Assembly: GCA_946699065.1 (NCBI GenBank)
Contig: CAMPDV010000021.1
Location: 310,001 to 374,000, forward strand
Length of the DNA: 64,000 nucleotides
DNA from: Loxodes magnus
Lineage: Eukaryota; Ciliophora; Karyorelictea; Loxodida; Loxodidae
Direction of reading: 5' to 3'
The notes below the pieces were generated by a model, which worked only from the letters and a program-made list of their open reading frames with translations, made no database searches and was not told the origin of the DNA. Made by a program: the position numbers and the translations under genes. Shown in pieces: positions 42,997-54,541 of the stretch (position 1 is the stretch's first letter; each line of letters opens with the position of its first letter).

Positions 42997-43848
42997 TTAA
43001 TCTGTGTGACCACTCATGGTCTTACAGGTACCTGTCTTGACGTCCCATAGTCTCACCCTATAATCTGCACTTCCCGATACGATGAACTCTGAATAACTGG
43101 ATATAGCCACAGCATATACATAATCTTTGTGACCACTCATGGTCTTACAAGTACCTGTCTTGACGTCCCATAGTCTTACCGTATAATCTGCACTTCCCGA
43201 TACAATGAACTCTGAATAACTGGATATAGCCAAAGATAATACATAATCTTTGTGACCACTCATGGTCTTACAGGTACCTGTCTTGAAGTCCCATAGTCTT
43301 ACCGTATAATCTGAACTTCCCGATACGATGAACTCTGAATCACTGGATATAGCCACAGATAATACATGATCTGTTTGACCACTCATGGTCTTACAAGTAC
43401 CTGTCTTGACGTCCCTTAGTCTCACCGTCTTATCATAACTTCCCGATACGATGAACTCTGAATCACTGGATATAGCCACAGCATATACAACATTTGTGTG
43501 ACCACTCATGGTCTTACAGGTACCTGTCTTGACGTCCCATAGTCTCACCGTATAATCTGCACTTCCCGATACGATGAACTCTGAATCACTGGATATAGCC
43601 ACAGCATATACAGAATCTGTGTGACCACTCATGGTCTTACAGGTACCTGTCTTGAAGTCCCATAGTCTTACCGTATAATCTGCACTTCCCGATACGATGA
43701 ACTCTGAGTCACTGGATATAGCCACAGCATATACATAATCTTTGTGACCACTCATGGTCTTACAAGTACCTGTCTTGACGTCCCATAGTCTTACCGTATA
43801 ATCTGCACTTCCCGATACAATGAACTCTGAATCACTGGATATAGCCAC
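42997..43848 (-). CDS. Open WD40 segment, 283 codons, exactly seven units between stops
   Basis: Blades ADYT, KDYVYA/ADYT-F, TDSVYA/ADYT, TNVVYA/YDKT with VRLRD, QTDHVLS/SDYT-F, KDYVLS with SLAIS-SSY/ADYT, KDYVYA-SSY/ADYR, then HTD and TAA. Blades three to six parallel the 38.0-39.4 kb blocks but without the SSD-TAA, so a stop-free version of that block exists. Confidence 0.55.
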   Translation of the reverse strand: MAISSDSEFIVSGSADYTVRLWDVKTGTCKTMSGHKDYVYAVAISSDSEFIVSGSADYTVRLWDFKTGTCKTMSGHTDSVYAVAISSDSEFIVSGSADYTVRLWDVKTGTCKTMSGHTNVVYAVAISSDSEFIVSGSYDKTVRLRDVKTGTCKTMSGQTDHVLSVAISSDSEFIVSGSSDYTVRLWDFKTGTCKTMSGHKDYVLSLAISSYSEFIVSGSADYTVRLWDVKTGTCKTMSGHKDYVYAVAISSYSEFIVSGSADYRVRLWDVKTGTCKTMSGHTD

Positions 43849-43857
43849 AGATGATAC

Positions 43858-44463
43858 TTAATCTGTGTGACCACTCATAGTCTTACAGGTACCTGTCTTG
43901 ACGTCCCATAGTCTCACCGTATAATCTGCACTTCCCGATACGATGAACTCTGAATCACTGGATATAGCCACAGCATATACAACATTTGTGTGACCACTCA
44001 TGGTCTTACAGGTACCTGTCTTGACGTCCCATAGTCTTACCGTATAATCTGAACTTCCCGATACGATGAACTCTGAATCACTGGATATAGCCACAGATCT
44101 TACAGAATAAGTGTGATCACTCATGGTCTTACAGGTACCTGTCTTGACGTCCCATAGTCTTACCGTATAATCATCACTTCCCGATACGATGAACTCTGAA
44201 TCACTGGATATAGCCACAGCATATACAACATTTGTGTGACCACTCATGGTCTTACAAGTACCTGTCTTGACGTCCCATAGTCTCACCGTCTTATCTCCAC
44301 TTCCCGATACGATGAACTCTGAATAACTGGATATAGCCACAGCATATACATAATCTTTGTGACCACTCATGGTCTTACAGGTACCTGTCTTGACGTCCCA
44401 TAGTCTCATCGTATAATCATAACTTCCCGATACGATGAACTCTGAATCACTGGATATAGCCAC
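43858..44463 (-). CDS. Open WD40 segment, 201 codons, five units
   Basis: Blades YDYT with MRLWD, KDYVYA-SSY/GDKT, TNVVYA/DDYT, SDH-TYSVRS/SDYT, TNVVYA/ADYT, then HTD and TAA. Upstream is a TGA in the rare context TD-stop-VYA. Confidence 0.5.
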   Translation of the reverse strand: MAISSDSEFIVSGSYDYTMRLWDVKTGTCKTMSGHKDYVYAVAISSYSEFIVSGSGDKTVRLWDVKTGTCKTMSGHTNVVYAVAISSDSEFIVSGSDDYTVRLWDVKTGTCKTMSDHTYSVRSVAISSDSEFIVSGSSDYTVRLWDVKTGTCKTMSGHTNVVYAVAISSDSEFIVSGSADYTVRLWDVKTGTCKTMSGHTD

Positions 44464-45450
<987 letters not shown>

Positions 45451-46056
45451 TCAATCTGTTTGACCACTCATGGTCTTACAAGTACCTGTCTTGAAGTCCC
45501 ATAGTCTTACCGTATAATCTACACTTCCCGATGCGATGAACTCTGAATCACTGGATATAGCCACAGCATATACATAATCTTTGTGATCACTCATGGTCTT
45601 ACAGGTACCTGTCTTGACGTCCCATAGTCTCACCGTATTAACATCACTTCCCGATACGATGAACTCTGAATAACTGGATATAGCCACAGCATATACAGAA
45701 TCTGTGTGACCACTCATGGTCTTACAGGTACCTGTCTTGAAGTCCCATAGTCTTACCGTATAATCTGCACTTCCCGATACGATGAACTCTGAATCACTGG
45801 ATATAGCCACAGATAATACATGATCTGTTTGACCACTCATGGTCTTACAAGTACCTGTCTTGAAGTCCCATAGTCTTACCGTCTTATCTCCACTTCCCGA
45901 TACGATGAACTCTGAATCACTGGATATAGCCACAGAATTTACATAATCTTTGTGACCACTCATGGTCTTACAGGTACCTGTCTTGAAGTCCCATAGTCTT
46001 ACCGTATTAACATCACTTCCCGATACGATGAACTCTGAATCACTGGATATAGCCAC
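45451..46056 (-). CDS. Open WD40 segment, 201 codons, five units
   Basis: Blades DVNT-F, KDYVNS/GDKT-F, QTDHVLS/ADYT-F, TDSVYA-SSY/DVNT, SDH-KDYVYA/VDYT-F with IASGS, then QTD and TGA. N-terminal blades match 12197-12433, C-terminal ones match 30827-31462: a junction of two source regions. Confidence 0.55.
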   Translation of the reverse strand: MAISSDSEFIVSGSDVNTVRLWDFKTGTCKTMSGHKDYVNSVAISSDSEFIVSGSGDKTVRLWDFKTGTCKTMSGQTDHVLSVAISSDSEFIVSGSADYTVRLWDFKTGTCKTMSGHTDSVYAVAISSYSEFIVSGSDVNTVRLWDVKTGTCKTMSDHKDYVYAVAISSDSEFIASGSVDYTVRLWDFKTGTCKTMSGQTD

Positions 46057-46311
46057 AGATGATACTTAATCTGTGTGACCACTCATGGTCTTACAGGTAC
46101 CTGTCTTGACGTCCCATAGTCTCACCGTCTTATCATCACTTCCCGATACGATGAACTATGAATCACTGGATATAGCCACAGAATTTACATAATCTTTGTG
46201 ACCACTCATGGTCTTACAGGTACCTGTCTTGAAGTCCCATAGTCTTACCGTATAATCATCACTTCCCGATACGATGAACTCTGAATCACTGGATATAGCC
46301 ACAGATGATAC
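46057..46311 (-). pseudogene. Two stop-bounded WD40 units
   Basis: TAA after HTD at both ends and TAG at the framework E at 46156. It is the copy of 12434-12688, whose TAG is at 12533. Confidence 0.55.
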
Positions 46312-47226
46312 TTAATCTGTGTGACCACTCATAGTCTTACAAGTACCTGTCTTGATGTCCCATAGTCTCACCGTCTTATCTGCACTTCCCGATACGATGA
46401 ACTCTGAATCACTGGATATAGCCACAGATAATACATGATCTGTTTGACCACTCATGGTCTTACAAGTACCTGTCTTGAAGTCCCATAGTCTTACCGTATA
46501 ATCTACACTTCCCGATACGATGAACTCTGAATCACTGGATATAGCCACAGCATATACATAATCTTTGTGACCACTCATGGTCTTACAGGTACCTGTCTTG
46601 ACGTCCCATAGTCTCACCGTCTTATCTCCACTTCCCGATACGATGAACTCTGAATAACTGGATATAGCCACAGCATATACATAATCTTTGTGACCACTCA
46701 TGGTCTTACCTGTCTTGACGTCCCATAGTCTCACCGTCTTATCTCCACTTCCCGATACGATGAACTCTGAATAACTGGATATAGCCACAGATAATACATG
46801 ATCTGTTTGACCACTCATGGTCTTACAAGTACCTGTCTTGAAGTCCCATAGTCTTACCGTATAATCTGCACTTCCCGATACGATGAACTCTGAATCACTG
46901 GATATAGCCACAGCATATACAGAATCTGTGTGACCACTCATGGTCTTACAGATACCTGTCTTGACGTCCCATAGTCTTACCGTCTTATCTCCACTTCCCG
47001 ATACGATGAACTCTGAATCACTGGATATAGCCACAGCATATACAGAATCTGTGTGACCACTCATGGTCTTACAGGTACCTGTCTTGAAGTCCCATAGTCT
47101 CACCGTCTTATCATCGCTTCCCGATACGATGAACTCTGAATAACTGGATATAGCCACAGCATATACATAACTAGTGTGATCACTCATGGTCTTACAGGTA
47201 CCTGTCTTGACGTCCCATAGTCTCAC
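46312..47226 (-). CDS. Open WD40 segment, 304 codons
   Basis: Blades SDH-TSYVYA-SSY/DDKT-F, TDSVYA/GDKT with GIC for GTC, TDSVYA/ADYT-F, QTDHVLS-SSY/GDKT (TC-), KDYVYA-SSY/GDKT, KDYVYA/VDYT-F, QTDHVLS/ADKT with WDIKTG, then HTD and TAA. The C-terminal three blades are the 12.7-13.1 kb type. The apparent start is a GTG in VRLWD; the frame is open up to the TGA at 47284. Confidence 0.5.
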   Translation of the reverse strand: MRLWDVKTGTCKTMSDHTSYVYAVAISSYSEFIVSGSDDKTVRLWDFKTGTCKTMSGHTDSVYAVAISSDSEFIVSGSGDKTVRLWDVKTGICKTMSGHTDSVYAVAISSDSEFIVSGSADYTVRLWDFKTGTCKTMSGQTDHVLSVAISSYSEFIVSGSGDKTVRLWDVKTGKTMSGHKDYVYAVAISSYSEFIVSGSGDKTVRLWDVKTGTCKTMSGHKDYVYAVAISSDSEFIVSGSVDYTVRLWDFKTGTCKTMSGQTDHVLSVAISSDSEFIVSGSADKTVRLWDIKTGTCKTMSGHTD

Positions 47227-47283
47227 CGTCTTATCATCACTTCCCGATGCAATGAACTCTGAATCACTGGATATAGACGCAGA

Positions 47284-47895
47284 TCATACAGAATAAGTGT
47301 GATCACTCATGGTCTTACAGGTACCTGTCTTGACGTCCCATAGTCTCACCGTATAATCTGCACTTCCCGATACGATGAACTCTGAATCACTGGATGTAGC
47401 CACAGCATATACAGAATCTGTGTGACCACTCATGGTCTTACAGGTACCTGTCTTGAAGTCCCATAGTCTTACCGTATAATCTGCACTTCCCGATACGATG
47501 AACTCTGAGTCACTGGATATAGCCACAGATAATACATGATCTGTTTGACCACTCATGGTCTTACAAGTACCTGTCTTGAAGTCCCATAGTCTTACCGTAT
47601 AATCTGCACTTCCCGATACGATGAACTCTGAGTCACTGGATATAGCCACAGATAATACATGATCTGTTTGACCACTCATGGTCTTACAAGTACCTGTCTT
47701 GAAGTCCCATAGTCTTACCGTATAATCTACACTTCCCGATACGATGAACTCTGAATCACTGGATATAGCCACAGCATATACAGAATCTGTGTGACCACTC
47801 ATGGTCTTACAAGTACCTGTCTTGACGTCCCATAGTCTCGCCGTCTTATCTCCACTTCCCGATACGATGAACTCTGAATCACTGGATATAGCCAC
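47284..47895 (-). CDS. Open WD40 segment, 203 codons, ending TYSV-TGA
   Basis: Blades GDKT with ARLWD, TDSVYA/VDYT-F, QTDHVLS/ADYT-F, QTDHVLS/ADYT-F, TDSVYA with VATSS/ADYT, SDH-TYSV, then TGA for R at 47284. Confidence 0.5.
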   Translation of the reverse strand: MAISSDSEFIVSGSGDKTARLWDVKTGTCKTMSGHTDSVYAVAISSDSEFIVSGSVDYTVRLWDFKTGTCKTMSGQTDHVLSVAISSDSEFIVSGSADYTVRLWDFKTGTCKTMSGQTDHVLSVAISSDSEFIVSGSADYTVRLWDFKTGTCKTMSGHTDSVYAVATSSDSEFIVSGSADYTVRLWDVKTGTCKTMSDHTYSV

Positions 47896-47904
47896 AGATG
47901 ATAC

Positions 47905-49365
47905 TTAATCTGTGTGACCACTCATGGTCTTACAGGTACCTGTCTTGACGTCCCATAGTCTCACCGTATAATCTGCACTTCCCGATACGATGAACTCTGA
48001 ATAACTGGATATAGCCACAGCATATACAACATTTGTGTGACCACTCATGGTCTTACAGGTACCTGTCTTGACGTCCCATAGTCTTACCGTATAATCTGAA
48101 CTTCCCGATACGATGAACTCTGAATCACTGGATATAGCCACAGATCTTACAGAATAAGTGTGATCACTCATGGTCTTACAGGTACCTGTCTTGACGTCCC
48201 ATAGTCTTACCGTATAATCTGAACTTCCCGATACGATGAACTCTGAATCACTGGATATAGCCACAGCATATACAGAATCTGTGTGACCACTCATGGTCTT
48301 ACAGGTACCTGTCTTGACGTCCCATAGTCTCACCGTCTTATCTCCACTTCCCGATACAATGAACTCTGAATCACTGGATATAGCCGCAGATCTTACAGAA
48401 TAAGTGTGACCACTCATGGTCTTACAGATACCTGTCTTGACGTCCCATAGTCTCACCGTATAATCTGCACTTCCCGATACGATGAACTCTGAATCACTGG
48501 ATATAGCCACAGCATATACAGAATCTGTGTGACCACTCATGGTCTTACAAGTACCTGTCTTGACGTCCCATAGTCTCACCGTCTTATCTGCACTTCCCGA
48601 TACGATGAACTCTGAATCACTGGATATAGCCACAGATCTTACATAATCTTTGTGACCACTCATGGTCTTACCTGTCTTGACGTCCCATAGTCTCACCGTA
48701 TAATCTGCACTTCCCGATACGATGAACTCTGAATCACTGGATATAGCCACAGATAATACATGATTTGTTTGACCACTAATGGTCTTACAAGTACCTGTCT
48801 TGAAGTCCCATAGTCTTACCGTATAATCTGCACTTCCCGATACGATGAACTCTGAGTCACTGGATATAGCCACAGCATATACATAATCTTTGTGACCACT
48901 CATGGTCTTACAAGTACCTGTCTTGACGTCCCATAGTCTTACCGTATAATCTGCACTTCCCGATACAATGAACTCTGAATCACTGGATATAGCCACAGCA
49001 TATACAGAATCTGTGTGACCACTCATGGTCTTACAAGTACCTGTCTTGACGTCCCATAGTCTTACCGTATAATCTGCACTTCCCGATACGATGAACTCTG
49101 AGTCACTGGATATAGCCACAGCATATACATAATCTTTGTGACCACTCATGGTCTTACAAGTACCTGTCTTGACGTCCCATAGTCTCACCGTCTTATCATA
49201 ACTTCCCGATACGATGAACTCTGAATAACTGGATATAGCCACAGCATATACAACATTTGTGTGACCACTCATGGTCTTACAAGTACCTGTCTTGACGTCC
49301 CATAGTCTCGCCGTCTTATCTCCACTTCCCGATACGATGAACTCTGAATCACTGGATATAGCCAC
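47905..49365 (-). CDS. Open WD40 segment, 486 codons, twelve units
   Basis: Second longest open stretch. Blades GDKT with ARLWD, TNVVYA-SSY/YDKT, KDYVYA/ADYT, TDSVYA/ADYT, KDYVYA/ADYT-F with CKTIS, QTNHVLS/ADYT (TC-), KDYVRS/ADKT, TDSVYA/ADYT with GIC, TYSVRS with SAAIS/GDKT, TDSVYA/SDYT, SDH-TYSVRS/SDYT, TNVVYA-SSY/ADYT, then HTD and TAA. All twelve W-D pairs are kept. It has no ATG start and no visible regulatory sequence; TAA after HTD bounds it on both sides. Confidence 0.55.
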   Translation of the reverse strand: MAISSDSEFIVSGSGDKTARLWDVKTGTCKTMSGHTNVVYAVAISSYSEFIVSGSYDKTVRLWDVKTGTCKTMSGHKDYVYAVAISSDSEFIVSGSADYTVRLWDVKTGTCKTMSGHTDSVYAVAISSDSEFIVSGSADYTVRLWDVKTGTCKTMSGHKDYVYAVAISSDSEFIVSGSADYTVRLWDFKTGTCKTISGQTNHVLSVAISSDSEFIVSGSADYTVRLWDVKTGKTMSGHKDYVRSVAISSDSEFIVSGSADKTVRLWDVKTGTCKTMSGHTDSVYAVAISSDSEFIVSGSADYTVRLWDVKTGICKTMSGHTYSVRSAAISSDSEFIVSGSGDKTVRLWDVKTGTCKTMSGHTDSVYAVAISSDSEFIVSGSSDYTVRLWDVKTGTCKTMSDHTYSVRSVAISSDSEFIVSGSSDYTVRLWDVKTGTCKTMSGHTNVVYAVAISSYSEFIVSGSADYTVRLWDVKTGTCKTMSGHTD

Positions 49366-49374
49366 AGATGATAC

Positions 49375-50622
49375 TTAATCTGTGTGACCACTCATGGTCT
49401 TACAGGTACCTGTCTTGACGTCCCATAGTCTCACCGTCTTATCTGCACTTCCCGATACGATGAACTCTGAATAACTGGATATAGCCACAGCATATACAGA
49501 ATCTTTGTGACCACTCATGGTCTTACAAGTACCTGTCTTGACGTCCCATAGTCTTACCGTATAATCTGCACTTCCCGATACAATGAACTCTGAATAACTG
49601 GATATAGCCAAAGATAATACATAATCTTTGTGACCACTCATGATCTTACAGGTACCTGTCTTGAAGTCCCATAGTCTTACCGTATAATCTGAACTTTCCG
49701 ATACGATGAACTCTGAATCACTGGATATAGCCACAGATAATACATGATCTGTTTGACCACTCATGGTCTTACAAGTACCTGTCTTGACGTCCCTTAGTCT
49801 CACCGTCTTATCATAACTTCCCGATACGATGAACTCTGAATCACTGGATATAGCCACAGCATATACAACATTTGTGTGACCACTCATGGTCTTACAGGTA
49901 CCTGTCTTGACGTCCCATAGTCTCACCGTCTTATCTCCACTTCCCGATACGATGAACTCTGAATAACTGGATATAGCCACAGCATATACAACATTTGTGT
50001 GACCACTCATGGTCTTACAGGTACCTGTCTTGAAGTCCCATAGTCTTACCGTATAATCTGAACTTCCCGATACGATGAACTCTGAATCACTGGATATAGC
50101 CACAGATAATACATGATCTGTTTGACCACTCATGGTCTTACAAGTACCTGTCTTGACGTCCCTTAGTCTCACCGTCTTATCATAACTTCCCGATACGATG
50201 AACTCTGAATCACTGGATATAGCCACAGCATATACAACATTTGTGTGACCACTCATGGTCTTACAGGTACCTGTCTTGACGTCCCATAGTCTCACCGTCT
50301 TATCTGCACTTCCCGATACGATGAACTCTGAATCACTGGATATAGCCACAGCATATACATAACTAGTGTGATCACTCATGGTCTTACAGGTACCTGTCTT
50401 GACGTCCCATAGTCTCACCGTATAATCTGCACTTCCCGATACGATGAACTCTGAATAACTGGATATAGCCACAGCATATACATAACTAGTGTGATCACTC
50501 ATGGTCTTACAGGTACCTGTCTTGACGTCCCATAGTCTCACCGTCTTATCTGCACTTCCCGATATCGATGAACTCTGAATCACTGGATATAGCCACAGCA
50601 TATACATAACTAGTGTGATCAC
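49375..50622 (-). pseudogene. WD40 segment, 415 codons, with an out-of-frame N terminus
   Basis: The first 20 or so residues are the wrong frame of a WD40 unit; a one-base insertion at about 50565 (GATATCGATG for GATACGATG) restores frame. Blades ADKT, SDH-TSYVYA-SSY/ADYT, SDH-TSYVYA/ADKT, TNVVYA/YDKT (VRLRD), QTDHVLS/SDYT-F, TNVVYA-SSY/GDKT, TNVVYA/YDKT (VRLRD), QTDHVLS/SDYT-F with VSESS and CKIMS, KDYVLS-SSY/ADYT, KDSVYA-SSY/ADKT, HTD, TAA. This is the only insertion in the window. Confidence 0.6.
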
Positions 50623-50728
50623 TCATGGTCTTACAGGTACCTGTCTTGACGTCCCATAGTCTCACCGTATAATCTGCACTTCCCGATACGATGAACTCTG
50701 AATCACTGGATATAGCCACAGATGATAC

Positions 50729-51241
50729 TCAATCTGTGTGACCACTCATGGTCTTACAAGTACCTGTCTTGACGTCACATAGTCTCACCCTATAATCTGC
50801 ACTTCCCGATACGATGAACTCTGAATCACTGGATATAGCCACAGCATATACAACATTTGTGTGACCACTCATGGTCTTACAGGTACCTGTCTTGACGTCC
50901 CATAGTCTTACCGTATAATCTGAACTTCCCGATACGATGAACTCTGAATCACTGGATATAGCCACAGATCTTACAGAATAAGTGTGATCACTCATGGTCT
51001 TACAAGTACCTGTCTTGACGTCCCATAGTCTCACCCTATAATCTGCACTTCCCGATACAATGAACTCTGAATCACTGGATATAGCCACAGCATATACATA
51101 ATCTTTGTGACCACTCATGGTCTTACAAGTACCTGTCTTGACGTCCCATAGTCTCACCGTATAATCATCACTTCCCGATACGATGAACTCTGAATCACTG
51201 GATATAGCCACAGCATATACAGAATCTGTGTGACCACTCAT
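50729..51241 (-). CDS. Open WD40 segment, 170 codons
   Basis: Blades TDSVYA/DDYT, KDYVYA/ADYR, SDH-TYSVRS/SDYT, TNVVYA/ADYR with VRLCD for VRLWD, then HTD and TGA. The start is the internal ATG of KTMSGH; TAG at the framework E near 51310 is the upstream stop. Confidence 0.5.
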   Translation of the reverse strand: MSGHTDSVYAVAISSDSEFIVSGSDDYTVRLWDVKTGTCKTMSGHKDYVYAVAISSDSEFIVSGSADYRVRLWDVKTGTCKTMSDHTYSVRSVAISSDSEFIVSGSSDYTVRLWDVKTGTCKTMSGHTNVVYAVAISSDSEFIVSGSADYRVRLCDVKTGTCKTMSGHTD

Positions 51242-52198
51242 GGTCTTACAGGTACCTGTCTTGAAGTCCCATAGTCTTACCGTATAATCTGCACTTCCCG
51301 ATACGATGAACTATGAATCACTGGATATAGCCACAGATGATACTCAATCTGTGTGACCACTCATGGTCTTACAAGTACCTGTCTTGACGTCCCATAGTCT
51401 CACCGTCTTATCTCCACTTCCCGATACGATGAACTCTGAATCACTGGATATAGCCACAGATCTTACAGAATAAGTGTGATCACTCATGGTCTTACAGGTA
51501 CCTGTCTTGACGTCCCATAGTCTTACCGTATAATCTGCACTTCCCGATACGATGAACTATGAATCACTGGATATAGCCACAGCATATACATAACTAGTGT
51601 GATCACTCATGGTCTTACAGGTACCTGTCTTGAAGTCCCATAGTCTTACCGTATAATCTGCACTTCCCGATACGATGAACTCTGAGTCACTGGATATAGC
51701 CACAGATAATACATGATCTGTTTGACCACTCATGGTCTTACAGGTACCTGTCTTGACGTCCCATAGTCTCATCGTATAATCATAACTTCCCGATACGATG
51801 AACTCTGAATCACTGGATATAGCCACAGATGATACTCAATCTGTGTGACCACTCATGGTCTTACAGGTACCTGTCTTGACGTCCCATAGTCTTACCGTAT
51901 AATCTGAACTTCCCGATACGATGAACTCTGAATCACTGGATATAGCCACAGATCTTACATAATCTGTGTGACCACTCATGGTCTTACAGGTACCTGTCTT
52001 GAAGTCCCATAGTCTCACCGTATAATCTGCACTTCCCGATACGATGAACTCTGAATAACTGGATATAGCCACAGCATTTACATAACTAGTGTGACCACTC
52101 ATGGTCTTACAGGTACCTGTCTTGACGTCCCATAGTCTCACCGTATAATCTGAACTTCCCGATACGATGAACTCTGAATCACTGGATATAGCCGCAGA
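51242..52198 (-). pseudogene. Short WD40 pieces, first copy of the 5411-bp repeat
   Basis: 51557-51826 (YDYT-MRLWD side, QTDHVLS/ADYT-F, TSYVYA, closed at TAG) and 51836-52141 (TSYVNA-SSY/ADYT-F, TDYVRS/SDYT). TAG at the framework E near 51310 and 51556, TGA after HTD near 51340 and 51836. Confidence 0.6.
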
Positions 52199-52687
52199 TC
52201 ATACATAACTAGTGTGATCACTCATGGTCTTACAAGTACCTGTCTTGAAGTCCCATAGTCTTACCGTATAATCTGCACTTCCCGATACGATGAACTCTGA
52301 ATCACTGGATATAGCCACAGCATATACATAATCTTTGTGACCACTCATGGTCTTACAGGTACCTGTCTTGAAGTCCCATAGTCTTACCGTATAATCTGCA
52401 CTTCCCGATACGATGAACTCTGAGTCACTGGATATAGCCACAGATAATACATGATCTGTTTGACCACTCATGGTCTTACAAGTACCTGTCTTGAAGTCCC
52501 ATAGTCTTACCGTATAATCTGCACTTCCCGATACGATGAACTCTGAGTCACTGGATATAGCCACAGATCTTACATAATCTGTGTGATTACTCATGGTCTT
52601 ACAGGTACCTGTCTTGACGTCCCATAGTCTCGCCGTCTTATCTCCACTTCCCGATACGATGAACTCTGAATCACTGGATATAGCCAC
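52199..52687 (-). CDS. Open WD40 segment, 162 codons, ending TSYV-TGA
   Basis: Blades GDKT with ARLWD, SNH-TDYVRS/ADYT-F, QTDHVLS/ADYT-F, KDYVYA/ADYT-F, SDH-TSYV then TGA in the SAAIS context. Same lesion and blade order as 57610-58098. Confidence 0.5.
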   Translation of the reverse strand: MAISSDSEFIVSGSGDKTARLWDVKTGTCKTMSNHTDYVRSVAISSDSEFIVSGSADYTVRLWDFKTGTCKTMSGQTDHVLSVAISSDSEFIVSGSADYTVRLWDFKTGTCKTMSGHKDYVYAVAISSDSEFIVSGSADYTVRLWDFKTGTCKTMSDHTSYV

Positions 52688-52867
52688 AGATGATACTTAA
52701 TCTGTGTGACCACTCATGGTCTTACAGGTACCTGTCTTGACGTCCCATAGTCTCACCGTCTTATCATCGCTTCCCGATACGATGAACTCTGAATAACTGG
52801 ATATAGCCACAGCATATACAGAATCTGTGTGACCACTCATGGTCTTACAGGTACCTGTCTTGACGTC
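52688..52867 (-). pseudogene. WD40 unit between TAA and a W-to-TGA unit
   Basis: One and a half units, TDSVYA-SSY/DDKT. Both units use the CATCGC variant of the D-D cassette codons. Confidence 0.5.
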
Positions 52868-54040
52868 TCATAGTCTCACCGTCTTATCATCGCTTCCCGA
52901 TACGATGAACTCTGAATAACTGGATATAGCCACAGCATATACATAATCTTTGTGACCACTCATGGTCTTACAAGTACCTGTCTTGACGTCCCATAGTCTT
53001 ACCGTATAATCTGCACTTCCCGATACAATGAACTCTGAATAACTGGATATAGCCACAGCATATACATAACTAGTGTGATCACTCATGGTCTTACAGGTAC
53101 CTGTCTTGACGTCCCATAGTCTCACCGTATAATCTGCACTTCCCGATACGATGAACTCTGAATAACTGGATATAGCCACAGCATATACAACATTTGTGTG
53201 ACCACTCATGGTCTTACAGGTACCTGTCTTGACGTCCCATAGTCTTACCGTATAATCTGCACTTCCCGATACGATGAACTCTGAATCACTGGATATAGAC
53301 ACAGCATATACAGAATCTGTGTGACCACTCATGGTCTTACAAGTACCTGTCTTGAAGTCCCATAGTCTCACCGTATAATCTGCACTTCCCGATACGATGA
53401 ACTCTGAATCACTGGATATAGCCACAGCATATACAGAATCTGTGTGACCACTCATGGTCTTACAGGTACCTGTCTTGAAGTCCCATAGTCTTACCGTATA
53501 ATCTGCACTTCCCGATACGATGAACTCTGAATCACTGGATATAGCCACAGATCTTACAGAATAAGTGTGATCACTCATGGTCTTACAAGTACCTGTCTTG
53601 ACGTCCCATAGTCTCACCGTCTTATCTGCACTTCCCGATACGATGAACTCTGAATCACTGGATATAGCCACAGCATATACAACATTTGTGTGACCACTCA
53701 TGGTCTTACAGGTACCTGTCTTGACGTCCCATAGTCTTACCGTATAATCTGAACTTCCCGATACGATGAACTCTGAATCACTGGATATAGCCACAGATCT
53801 TACAGAATAAGTGTGATCACTCATGGTCTTACAGGTACCTGTCTTGACGTCCCATAGTCTCACCGTCTTATCATAACTTCCCGATACGATGAACTCTGAA
53901 TAACTGGATATAGCCACAGCATATACAACATTTGTGTGACCACTCATGGTCTTACAAGTACCTGTCTTGACGTCCCATAGTCTCGCCGTCTTATCTCCAC
54001 TTCCCGATACGATGAACTCTGAATCACTGGATATAGCCAC
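52868..54040 (-). CDS. Open WD40 segment, 390 codons, ends where the WD tryptophan is TGA
   Basis: Blades GDKT with ARLWD, TNVVYA-SSY/YDKT, SDH-TYSVRS/SDYT, TNVVYA/ADKT, SDH-TYSVRS/ADYT-F, TDSVYA/ADYT-F, TDSVYA with VSISS/ADYT, TNVVYA-SSY/ADYT, SDH-TSYVYA-SSY/ADYT, KDYVYA-SSY/DDKT, then VRL and TGA at 52868 in place of TGG. Nine complete blades. Confidence 0.55.
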   Translation of the reverse strand: MAISSDSEFIVSGSGDKTARLWDVKTGTCKTMSGHTNVVYAVAISSYSEFIVSGSYDKTVRLWDVKTGTCKTMSDHTYSVRSVAISSDSEFIVSGSSDYTVRLWDVKTGTCKTMSGHTNVVYAVAISSDSEFIVSGSADKTVRLWDVKTGTCKTMSDHTYSVRSVAISSDSEFIVSGSADYTVRLWDFKTGTCKTMSGHTDSVYAVAISSDSEFIVSGSADYTVRLWDFKTGTCKTMSGHTDSVYAVSISSDSEFIVSGSADYTVRLWDVKTGTCKTMSGHTNVVYAVAISSYSEFIVSGSADYTVRLWDVKTGTCKTMSDHTSYVYAVAISSYSEFIVSGSADYTVRLWDVKTGTCKTMSGHKDYVYAVAISSYSEFIVSGSDDKTVRL

Positions 54041-54049
54041 AGATGATAC

Positions 54050-54532
54050 TTAATCTGTGTGACCACTCATGGTCTTACAGGTACCTGTCTTGACGTCCCA
54101 TAGTCTCACCGTCTTATCTGCACTTCCCGATACGATGAACTCTGAATCACTGGATATAGCCACAGATCTTACAGAATAAGTGTGATCACTCATGGTCTTA
54201 CAGGTACCTGTCTTGACGTCCCATAGTCTTACCGTATAATCTGCACTTCCCGATACGATGAACTCTGAATCACTGGATATAGCCACAGCATATACAGAAT
54301 CTGTGTGACCACTCATGGTCTTACAAGTACCTGTCTTGACGTCCCATAGTCTTACCTTATAATCTGCACTTCCCGATACAATGAACTCTGAATAACTGGA
54401 TATAGCCAAAGATAATACATAATCTTTGTGACCACTCATGGTCTTACAAGTACCTGTCTTGAAGTCCCATAGTCTCACCGTATAATCTGCACTTCCCGAT
54501 ACGATGAACTCTGAATCACTGGATATAGCCAC
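54050..54532 (-). CDS. Open WD40 segment, 160 codons
   Basis: Blades ADYT-F, KDYVLS with SLAIS-SSY/ADYK, TDSVYA/ADYT, SDH-TYSVRS/ADKT, then HTD and TAA. Confidence 0.5.
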   Translation of the reverse strand: MAISSDSEFIVSGSADYTVRLWDFKTGTCKTMSGHKDYVLSLAISSYSEFIVSGSADYKVRLWDVKTGTCKTMSGHTDSVYAVAISSDSEFIVSGSADYTVRLWDVKTGTCKTMSDHTYSVRSVAISSDSEFIVSGSADKTVRLWDVKTGTCKTMSGHTD

Positions 54533-54541
54533 AGATGATAC

